This document shows positions 1 to 4,284 of a DNA stretch of 5,263 bases, one piece after another. The DNA is taken from the NCBI GenBank assembly GCA_016207465.1, contig JACQPP010000097.1:1-5263 (forward strand). Reading direction: 5' to 3'. Position 1 is the stretch's first letter, and each line of letters starts with the position of its first letter. This DNA is from Methanobacteriota archaeon (GTDB lineage: Archaea > Halobacteriota > Syntropharchaeia > JACQPP01). The notes beneath the pieces were generated by a model that was not told the origin of the DNA, did not search any database, and was given only the letters and a program-made list of their open reading frames with translations. A program made the translations under genes and the position numbers.

Positions 1-600
1 AGGCCACCCCAGGCCCCCCGGCCCCCGCTGAAGGCCATCCTGGAGGCCGCTCTGGCCACCGCCAGCGTCCCCCGCACCCCCCCGCCATTGGCTGCCCTCG
101 CCGAGGCCCCCGAGGCCGAGGTGGAGCAGAGCCTCCGCGAACTCCGGGCCGACTACCAGGGGCGGGGCCTCGAACTCGCCGACCTCGGGGGCAAATACCT
201 CCTCCAGGCGAGCCCCGCCTGCGCCCGCTACATCCAGAGCCTCGCCCCCCGCGAACTCGAGAGCCCCCTCCTCCGCACCCTCAGCGTCATCGCCTTCAAC
301 CAGCCCGTCACCCAGGCCAGCGTGGTCCGCGTCCGCGGCCAGAAGGCATACGAGCACATCCGGGAACTCGAGGAGCGCCGCCTCATCCGCTCCAAGCCCT
401 ACGGCCACAGCAAGCTCCTTGAGACCACCGAGCAGTTCGAGGCCTACTTCATGGTCAGCCGCCAGGACATCGAGCAGTTCAAGAAGGAGCACCCCCAGGC
501 CACCCCCATCCCCGCCCCATCCTCCGAGCCCGCATCGGCGGAGTCCATCCCTGTCACCGAGGAGCCCGCGGCCCCGGAGGCCCAGCCACCGCTCCCCTGA
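1..600 (+). CDS. scpB: Segregation and condensation protein B (ScpB), 5'-truncated by window edge
   Basis: ScpB pairs with the kleisin ScpA and an SMC ATPase in the prokaryotic condensin that compacts and segregates chromosomes. The frame is open from base 1, giving 199 visible residues. No ATG or GTG precedes the TTG at 88, and the helix LKAILEAAL (visible residues 10-18) lies upstream of that TTG, so the true start is left of the window, probably by only a few codons. Two winged-helix domains are visible. The first is at about 10-78 and ends in GRGLELADLGGKYLLQ. The second is at about 90-150, with LRTLSVIAFNQPVTQASVV, a basic RxRG turn and the family-typical LLETTEQFEAYF. A Pro/Ala/Glu-rich tail of about 35 residues follows and looks disordered. 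Codons strongly favour C in the third position. scpA would be expected just upstream, but that is inference. The gene converges with the dodecin gene. Confidence 0.9.
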   Translation, partial: RPPQAPRPPLKAILEAALATASVPRTPPPLAALAEAPEAEVEQSLRELRADYQGRGLELADLGGKYLLQASPACARYIQSLAPRELESPLLRTLSVIAFNQPVTQASVVRVRGQKAYEHIRELEERRLIRSKPYGHSKLLETTEQFEAYFMVSRQDIEQFKKEHPQATPIPAPSSEPASAESIPVTEEPAAPEAQPPLP

Positions 601-615
601 GAGAGAAAAAGGGGA

Positions 616-640
616 AACGCCCTCAAAAAAATGGGGCGTT
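616..640. terminator. Hairpin terminator between convergent scpB and dodecin genes
   Basis: A perfect 7-bp stem, AACGCCC (616-622) with GGGCGTT (634-640), encloses an 11-nt loop containing seven A on the plus strand. Read on the minus strand, the hairpin overlaps the dodecin stop codon (641-639), has T7 in the loop and is followed by TCCCCTTTTT, which looks like a terminator for the dodecin transcript. It lies 15 bp after the scpB stop, so it may also serve that gene, but no T-run follows it on the plus strand. Confidence 0.6.
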
Positions 641-839
641 ATCGCTCAATCTTGAAGATAATCCGGACCCGGGCCCGGTACTCCTTCAGCCGGTTGTTCT
701 CCACGCGGGCCTCCAGGTTGTCCACGACCACCCGCTCGATGCCCCGCACGGTCTTCCCGGCGTCCTTCACCGCGTTGGCCACGGCGTCGCTGAAATCACG
801 GGCCGATGTTCCCTCGAGTTCGATGACTTTGAAAACCAC
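639..839 (-). CDS. Dodecin family protein, with the flavin-stacking Trp replaced
   Basis: This 66-aa protein has the length and beta-alpha-beta-beta pattern of dodecin. It begins MVFKVIELEGTS, has a helix at about 13-30 (RDFSDAVANAVKDAGKT), and ends in two strands containing EYRARVRIIFKIER. Dodecins form hollow dodecamers that store or buffer flavins. In the Halobacterium salinarum protein, Trp36 stacks on the isoalloxazine ring and Gln55 hydrogen-bonds it. An ungapped alignment puts Arg36 and Arg55 at those positions here, so flavin binding may be lost or the ligand may differ. I start the gene at the GTG at 839 because GGAGGTG lies 6 nt upstream and the family begins with M-V-F/Y-K. The frame stays open upstream through the amrS region, but that part is not coding. 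The gene has its own TATA box and sits 74 bp after amrS on the same strand. Confidence 0.85.
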   Translation of the reverse strand: MVFKVIELEGTSARDFSDAVANAVKDAGKTVRGIERVVVDNLEARVENNRLKEYRARVRIIFKIER

Positions 840-845
840 AGTTCT

Positions 846-852
846 CACCTCC
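846..852 (-). promoter_or_regulatory. Shine-Dalgarno site of the dodecin gene
   Basis: GGAGGTG on the minus strand lies 6 nt before the GTG at 839. It decides the start in a frame that is open for much longer upstream. The surrounding leader closely resembles that of the 71-aa gene at 3334-3549. Confidence 0.8.
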
Positions 853-888
853 CCCTGTGTTCTGGTGTTCGTCCACGTCGCGGGGGGA

Positions 889-898
889 AAATAAAAGG
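889..898 (-). promoter_or_regulatory. Archaeal TATA-type promoter for the dodecin gene
   Basis: In the 74-bp gap after the amrS stop, the minus strand reads CCTTTTATTT, a T/A-rich box standing out from GC-rich surroundings. A transcript starting about 25 nt downstream (near 865-870) would have a leader of roughly 30 nt that includes the GGAGGTG site. This implies the dodecin gene is transcribed independently of amrS. No start site has been measured. Confidence 0.6.
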
Positions 899-913
899 AT
901 TGCCCTCCCTGCC

Positions 914-2050
914 TCAGCCAGCGGCCAGTTTCACAGGCTCCCGGGGCGCGAGACCCCCGGTCTCCCGGGGGGAGTCGTAGTCCACCAGGGGAATCCTCCG
1001 GCCGCAGGAGGGGCACCGGTTCCCCCGGAAGAGCCTGCGGGTGCGGTATCCGCTCCTCTGGATGAGGAGGGTCCGGCAGTCGGGGCAGTGGGTGGACTCC
1101 CGGCCGTCCCCGCGGACGTTGCCCACGTAGATGTAGTGGAGCCCCGCGCGCCGGGCCTCCCGGTAGGCCCGGTCCAGGGCGGCCAGGGGGGTGGGGTAGT
1201 CCACGGGGGTCCACCCGTAGGGGTAGAAGCGGGAGAAGTGGACCGGGGTCTCTGGCCCCAGGCTGGAGGCCGCCCAGTGGCAGAAGTCGCGGAGCTCCCG
1301 GGGGTCGTCGTTCTGGGCGGGGATGATGAGGTAGGTGACCTCCAGGTGGATTTTCCCCTCGCGGCGGATGCGCTCGCAGGTGCGGAGCACGGGCTCCAGG
1401 CGCCCCCCGCAGATGCGCCTGTAGAAGGTGTCCGTGAACGCCTTCACGTCCACGTTGGCGGCGTCGAGGACCGGGGTCATGTAGGCCTGGGATTCCTCGG
1501 TGAATGTCCCATTGGTGACGAAGGCCGTGTAGAGGCCCTGCCGCTTGGCGAGGAGGGCGCAGTCATGGGCGTACTCGAGCCAGATGGTGGGCTCGTTGTA
1601 GGTCCACGCCATCCCCGCGGCGCTCCGCTGCATGGCCAGGGCCACCGCCTCCTCCGGGACGATTTCGCGGGTGGGGACCCGGTTGGCCCCCTCCTCCCGG
1701 GCCACCCTCTCGGGGACCCGCGCCTCCAGATGGCCCCCCGTATCCGCCTGGGGCCTGGCGAAGGAGAGGAAGGCGTTGTGGCAGTGGGCGCAGCGGTAGG
1801 AGCAGGAGACGCTGGACATGGAGAAGATGTCGGTCCCCGGGTAGAAGTGGTAGAACGGCTTCTTCTCGATTGGGTCCACCGCCGTGGAGGCCACCGTGTT
1901 GTAGATGAGGGTGTAGATTTTTCCCCCGCGGTTCTCCCGGGTCCGGCACACCCCCATGTGCCCGGGGGCAATCTTGCAGTACTGGGCGCAGACGTTGCAC
2001 CGGGTCCGCCCCATCTCCCAGGGCTCGTAGAGGACGCCTTCGCGAATCAT
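914..2050 (-). CDS. amrS: AmmeMemoRadiSam system radical SAM enzyme AmrS
   Basis: This is a 378-aa radical SAM protein of the AmrS family, the enzyme component that co-occurs with AmrA (AMMECR1-like) and AmrB (Memo-like). The substrate is not established from sequence. Visible features in order: an N-terminal cysteine set C18, C21, C25 and C35 (RCNVCAQYC...GVC); the family stretch DPIEKKPFYHFYPGT at 59-73; the radical SAM 4Fe-4S motif CSYRCAHC (C83, C87, C90); TYNEPT at 150-155; DAANVDVKAF at 196-205; CGGRLEPVL at 214-222; and a C-terminal ribbon with two CxxC pairs (C322/C325 and C346/C349). The usual CQNW after the cluster is CHNA here, and the segment that follows (about 92-130) looks longer than typical. 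The ATG at 2050 has GAGGTG 4 nt upstream, overlapping the thiL stop, so translation is probably coupled to thiL. Confidence 0.92.
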   Translation of the reverse strand: MIREGVLYEPWEMGRTRCNVCAQYCKIAPGHMGVCRTRENRGGKIYTLIYNTVASTAVDPIEKKPFYHFYPGTDIFSMSSVSCSYRCAHCHNAFLSFARPQADTGGHLEARVPERVAREEGANRVPTREIVPEEAVALAMQRSAAGMAWTYNEPTIWLEYAHDCALLAKRQGLYTAFVTNGTFTEESQAYMTPVLDAANVDVKAFTDTFYRRICGGRLEPVLRTCERIRREGKIHLEVTYLIIPAQNDDPRELRDFCHWAASSLGPETPVHFSRFYPYGWTPVDYPTPLAALDRAYREARRAGLHYIYVGNVRGDGRESTHCPDCRTLLIQRSGYRTRRLFRGNRCPSCGRRIPLVDYDSPRETGGLAPREPVKLAAG

Positions 2051-2054
2051 GCCA

Positions 2055-2060
2055 CACCTC
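2055..2060 (-). promoter_or_regulatory. Shine-Dalgarno site of amrS overlapping the thiL stop
   Basis: GAGGTG on the minus strand precedes the amrS ATG by 4 nt and shares bases with the thiL stop codon (2061-2059). Only 8 bp separate the two reading frames. This arrangement supports one thiL-amrS transcript and coupled translation. Confidence 0.7.
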
Positions 2061-3108
2061 AGAAATGGGAGTATCCCTTCTCCTCCACTCTGTCGGGGCC
2101 GATAAAAATACCTTCGGAGGCCGCCACTCTCCCCAGCCAGGCCACCCCCGACACCGCCCGCTCCACCGCCCCCCGGCGGCCCGGGGGCACGGTGAAGAGC
2201 AGCCCATAGTCCCCGCCCCCGTAGAGCACCCAGGAGAGGGGGTCATGGCCGAGGAGGCGCGCGGCCCGGGAGACCCCCGGAGAGGGGCGAAATGCGCCCG
2301 GTTCCAGGCGGAATCCCACCCGGGAGTCCCGGGCGATGTCGTGGAGGGAGAGGGCCAGGGAATCGCTCACATCGGTCATGGCCGAGACCCCGGCGCGGGC
2401 GAGGGCCATCCCCTCGCGCACCCGGGGAACAGGCTCCACCAGACGGCGCCAGAGGAACCGCTCCACACGCCGCCCCCGCCGGCGGAGGGCGAGGGCCGCC
2501 ATGGCCTCCCCCCAGGGACCGAGATGGCCCGCCCAGTGGCCCGGCCGGGCCCCCCCGCGGGAGAGGGGCCTCCGCTCGGCCCGACCCGAACCCTCCCGGT
2601 GAAGACGTCCTCCCCCGCGGTCGGGCCTCTTCTCGGCTCGACCCGAACCCTCCCGGTGAAGACGTCCTCCCCCGCGGTCGGGCCTCGGGGCCTCTCCGAT
2701 GGCGGTGGCCGCAATGGTGACCTCCCGCGTATGGTCCAGGTCCCCCCCGATGATGCACGCGCCATAGCGGCGGGCGCAGGAGTCCAGCCCCCGCACGACC
2801 CCCCGGGCCAGGCGGGGCTCCATCCGGGGGAGCCCCAGCGCCACCAGCAGGTAGAGGGGACGGGCCCCGTGGGCCGCCAGGTCGCTCAGGTTGGCGGCCG
2901 CCCCCATCCACCCCATCTGCCATGGGGTCATCCCCCGCGGGAAATCGGAGGAGGCGTGGAGCAGGTCGGTGGTCAGCACCCAATATCCACCCCCGGGCAA
3001 CCGGACTACCGCCCCATCCCCCCGGCCCGGCCCCACCACCACCCGGGAACCCGGGGGACCCAGGAGAGGGAGGATGGAAGAGAGGAGACGCCGGTCCGGT
3101 GTCGTCAT
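2059..3108 (-). CDS. thiL: Thiamine-monophosphate kinase ThiL with an in-frame tandem duplication
   Basis: ThiL uses ATP to phosphorylate thiamine monophosphate to the cofactor thiamine diphosphate, the last step of thiamine biosynthesis in the cytoplasm. The 349-aa product shows family blocks in order: GRGDGAVV (28-35); TTDLLHASSDFP (46-57); TPWQMGWMGAAANLSDLAAHGA (61-82); GGDLDH (121-126); SRGGARPG (183-190); TDVSDSLALSLHDIA (245-259); LYGGGDYGLLFTV (295-307); and the C-terminal GYSHF. The usual GDDA near residue 31 is GDGA, and the common SDG is SDS, so two metal/nucleotide-loop positions differ. Between GEA (138-140) and GGARPG lies an insertion containing two 19-residue copies of RPDRGGGRLHREGSGRAE(K/R), at 142-160 and 161-179. 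The ATG at 3108 fits the family start, but no Shine-Dalgarno is visible, so translation may be leaderless. The downstream partner is amrS. Confidence 0.88.
   Translation of the reverse strand: MTTPDRRLLSSILPLLGPPGSRVVVGPGRGDGAVVRLPGGGYWVLTTDLLHASSDFPRGMTPWQMGWMGAAANLSDLAAHGARPLYLLVALGLPRMEPRLARGVVRGLDSCARRYGACIIGGDLDHTREVTIAATAIGEAPRPDRGGGRLHREGSGRAEKRPDRGGGRLHREGSGRAERRPLSRGGARPGHWAGHLGPWGEAMAALALRRRGRRVERFLWRRLVEPVPRVREGMALARAGVSAMTDVSDSLALSLHDIARDSRVGFRLEPGAFRPSPGVSRAARLLGHDPLSWVLYGGGDYGLLFTVPPGRRGAVERAVSGVAWLGRVAASEGIFIGPDRVEEKGYSHF
2569..2682. repeat. 57-bp direct tandem repeat, two copies, inside thiL
   Basis: The copies at 2569-2625 and 2626-2682 are adjacent and differ at three positions near their left ends. 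The last 44 bases of each are identical. The unit length is a multiple of three, so the thiL frame is kept and 19 residues are duplicated. Short stretches on each side (CCCCCGCGG before, CCTCGG after) resemble parts of the unit. The near-identity suggests a recent duplication. Confidence 0.97.
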
Positions 3109-3149
3109 GGGTGGAAGATAGCCCGGGCCGGGGAAATAGGTTCATTCGG
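3109..3149 (-). promoter_or_regulatory. Possible weak thiL promoter and leaderless start
   Basis: No Shine-Dalgarno precedes the thiL ATG. The minus strand holds GAACCTATTT with its T/A-rich part about 26-31 nt before the ATG, the spacing expected if transcription starts at or next to the start codon. The box is weak, and the region directly follows a terminator-like hairpin, so thiL may instead be fed by read-through from the 71-aa gene. Confidence 0.3.
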
Positions 3150-3173
3150 AAAAAACTCGCGGACTGCGTCCGC
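3150..3173 (-). terminator. Hairpin followed by T6, terminator-like, just upstream of thiL
   Basis: On the minus strand a perfect 6-bp stem (GCGGAC / GTCCGC) with the 3-nt loop GCA is followed by GAG and six T. This has the form of an intrinsic terminator. It lies 42 bp before the thiL start and 160 bp after the stop of the 71-aa gene. It could end that gene's transcript or act as an attenuator in a longer thiL leader. Confidence 0.5.
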
Positions 3174-3176
3174 TCG

Positions 3177-3203
3177 CCAGGCGGCTCCGGTGGACCCGCC
3201 TGG
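3177..3203 (-). other. Perfect 8-bp hairpin in the region upstream of thiL
   Basis: CCAGGCGG (3177-3184) pairs perfectly with CCGCCTGG (3196-3203) across an 11-nt loop. It is 3 bp from the terminator-like hairpin and directly abuts the 27-nt repeat at 3204-3230. Together with the two hairpins at 3247-3308 it gives the 3109-3333 gap an unusually structured look on the minus-strand transcript. Confidence 0.55.
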
Positions 3204-3230
3204 GAAAGAAATTGTCGGATGTGTTCAGAA
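3204..3230 (+). repeat. 27-nt dispersed repeat, copy 1
   Basis: The sequence begins GAAAGAAATT and ends GATGTGTTCAGAA. The reverse complement at 5116-5142 matches 23 of 27 positions, with all four mismatches in one block in the middle. Neither copy encodes a shared protein segment. The two copies face each other as an inverted pair about 1.9 kb apart. Confidence 0.75.
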
Positions 3231-3246
3231 TGGAAAATGAATTGAC

Positions 3247-3270
3247 GCCCCCCCGGAAGACCGGGGGGGC
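3247..3270 (-). terminator. Perfect 10-bp GC-rich hairpin downstream of the 71-aa gene
   Basis: A ten-base arm (3247-3256) pairs perfectly with 3261-3270 around the 4-nt loop AAGA (plus strand), giving an extremely stable stem of nearly all G-C pairs. On the minus strand it is followed by GTCAATTCATTTTCC, which is only loosely T-rich. It may stabilise the 3' end of the 71-aa gene transcript or terminate it. Confidence 0.5.
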
Positions 3271-3289
3271 AATGGGGGTGGGGGATCAC

Positions 3290-3308
3290 TTCGCCCCAGA
3301 GGGGCGAA
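3290..3308 (-). other. Perfect 8-bp hairpin 25 bp after the 71-aa gene stop
   Basis: TTCGCCCC (3290-3297) pairs perfectly with GGGGCGAA (3301-3308) around the 3-nt loop AGA (plus strand). It is the first structure after the stop codon of the 71-aa gene, and the 10-bp hairpin at 3247-3270 follows it. It is probably part of a structured 3' end; no T-run follows it directly. Confidence 0.5.
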
Positions 3309-3333
3309 ATGAGAGGGAACTCAGCCGACCCGC

Positions 3334-3549
3334 TTACTGGAGGGTCTTGAGGCTGAGCCGGATGGTCCCGGTGGCGGTGACCTGGCGCTCCTCGCCCAGG
3401 TTGACCCCCACATCGTCGAGGGAGAACTCGACCGCGGACTCCTTCCCGGTGACGCGGTCAAGCACATCGTTGACCGCCTTCCGGACATTCTCCGTGGCCT
3501 CGTTCACCGACTCGTTAATCCGGTCAAAGACACTGGTGTTTTCTTCCAT
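3334..3549 (-). CDS. Uncharacterised 71-aa protein, helix plus beta-strand tail
   Basis: I do not recognise the family. The product is a small acidic soluble protein with no cysteine, no signal peptide and no membrane segment. Residues about 6-35 (VFDRINESVNEATENVRKAV...) form a likely amphipathic helix, possibly a coiled coil. Residues about 39-71 alternate polar and hydrophobic as two or three beta strands: AVEFSLDDVGVNL, then RQVTATGTIRLSL. The ATG at 3549 is chosen because GGAGGTG lies 6 nt upstream; the GTG at 3558, nine bases further up, overlaps that site. A strong TATA box lies about 70 bp upstream and GC-rich hairpins lie downstream, so the gene looks monocistronic and well expressed. 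Its leader resembles that of the dodecin gene, hinting at shared expression. It does not align with dodecin by eye. Confidence 0.8.
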   Translation of the reverse strand: MEENTSVFDRINESVNEATENVRKAVNDVLDRVTGKESAVEFSLDDVGVNLGEERQVTATGTIRLSLKTLQ

Positions 3550-3555
3550 GATTTT

Positions 3556-3562
3556 CACCTCC
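3556..3562 (-). promoter_or_regulatory. Shine-Dalgarno site of the 71-aa gene
   Basis: GGAGGTG on the minus strand ends 6 nt before the ATG at 3549. It is identical in sequence and spacing to the site before the dodecin gene. It overlaps the alternative GTG start at 3558, which argues against that start. Confidence 0.8.
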
Positions 3563-3616
3563 CTGTGTGTTTATTGGAACTTTACAACGTCCCTGCAACG
3601 TAGTAATACCATCCCC

Positions 3617-3631
3617 TATATAAAGGTTTCG
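3617..3631 (-). promoter_or_regulatory. Strong archaeal promoter (BRE plus TATA) for the 71-aa gene
   Basis: The minus strand reads CGAAACCTTTATATA, a clear archaeal TATA box (3624-3617) with an adjacent purine-rich BRE-like CGAAACC (3631-3625). Transcription would start around 3590-3597, leaving a leader of about 40-48 nt that includes GGAGGTG. It stands out in the AT-richer gap at 3550-3710 and is the best promoter in the window. Confidence 0.75.
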
Positions 3632-3710
3632 ACCCCCGTGGAGGGTTGTAATTATCCCGCCCGATTTCTCGCCTACCTATATGGTTTTCACAAACGCCGT
3701 CGGCAGGCCC

Positions 3711-4238
3711 TTAGCAGCGCCAGAGAGGCCAGCCATGCAGGCCCCGCAGGTGGGCCACCTCATGGGCCGCGGTCTCCGCCACCGGCCCCTCCCCCAGGCG
3801 GTCCCCGAGGGTGGAAACCATGGCAATCCCAGAGGCTGGGAGGGCCACCCCGAGGATGGCATGGAACCGGTAGAGCTCCCGGGCGAGGCCCACCGGGGGC
3901 AGGACGGAGAGGGGGTAGGGGGTGACCCCCAGGAGGGCCTCCGCGGGGCCACGGCGGCGGTCCGGGTCGAGGGCCTCGGCGGCCCGGGGGACGAAGAGGT
4001 GGCTCCCCCACTCCACCGCGTCCCGGGGGGTGGCCCGGGGGCCGGAGGTCTCCACGGGGAGGCGGAAGTCCCTCTCCAGCCGCTTCGCGATGGCCGCCAG
4101 ATATCTGGGTCTCCGGGAGCCGAAGGGAACCAAGCGGACCCGGTCGAGGCGCTCCATCCTCATCCGGCGCCCCGAGAGGGCCTCCACGAGCCCCAGGGTG
4201 ACCCGCTCGGCGGTGTAGTAGAGGGCGCGCTCCAGCAT
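3711..4238 (-). CDS. Archaemetzincin-like protein, C-terminally short, altered zinc motif
   Basis: The 175-aa product resembles the archaemetzincin (peptidase M54) family of zinc proteases. It has an N-terminal strand VRLVPFG (34-40), a central ALLGVTPYPL (101-110; the family has LGVTxxDL here), IAMVSTLGDRL (138-148; the family has a V-S-L-R-L type segment), and a zinc motif HEVAHLRGLH (159-168). Two things are odd. The family motif is HExxHxxGxxH, but here the third His follows the Gly after one residue rather than two. The protein also ends seven residues after that His, so the usual C-terminal zinc-binding cysteines (HCx4CxM...CxxC) are missing. Activity is therefore doubtful. The ATG at 4238 lacks an obvious Shine-Dalgarno; a later ATG at residue 26 or 28 is possible. 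It follows amrB by 46 bp on the same strand, probably in one transcript. Family confidence is moderate. Confidence 0.6.
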   Translation of the reverse strand: MLERALYYTAERVTLGLVEALSGRRMRMERLDRVRLVPFGSRRPRYLAAIAKRLERDFRLPVETSGPRATPRDAVEWGSHLFVPRAAEALDPDRRRGPAEALLGVTPYPLSVLPPVGLARELYRFHAILGVALPASGIAMVSTLGDRLGEGPVAETAAHEVAHLRGLHGWPLWRC

Positions 4239-4284
4239 GGGGGATAGGGAGATGCCCCGGGCTATGAATCTTGTTCAGGATTAT

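Noticed and set aside
88..600. TTG at 88 as the scpB start
   Set aside because: The frame stays open to base 1, and the first helix of the winged-helix domain lies upstream of 88, so the start must be outside the window.
857..2209. Long plus-strand open frame opposite amrS (450 codons)
   Set aside because: It is the antisense shadow of amrS, is Gly/Pro/Val-rich with no recognisable domain, and arises because stops are rare in GC-rich DNA. The minus-strand frame has clear AmrS motifs.
2065..3240. Long plus-strand open frame opposite thiL (391 codons)
   Set aside because: Low-complexity Pro/Gly/His-rich translation opposite a clear ThiL. It also runs through the hairpin-rich intergenic region, as a non-coding frame would.
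3109..3333. TPP riboswitch upstream of thiL
   Set aside because: The minus strand lacks the conserved CUGAGA and related TPP-riboswitch core sequences. The hairpins present do not form that architecture by eye.
3320..3357. 7-bp inverted repeat CTCAGCC / GGCTGAG over the stop codon of the 71-aa gene
   Set aside because: The 24-nt loop and position inside coding sequence make it weak compared with the nearby perfect hairpins; it may be chance.
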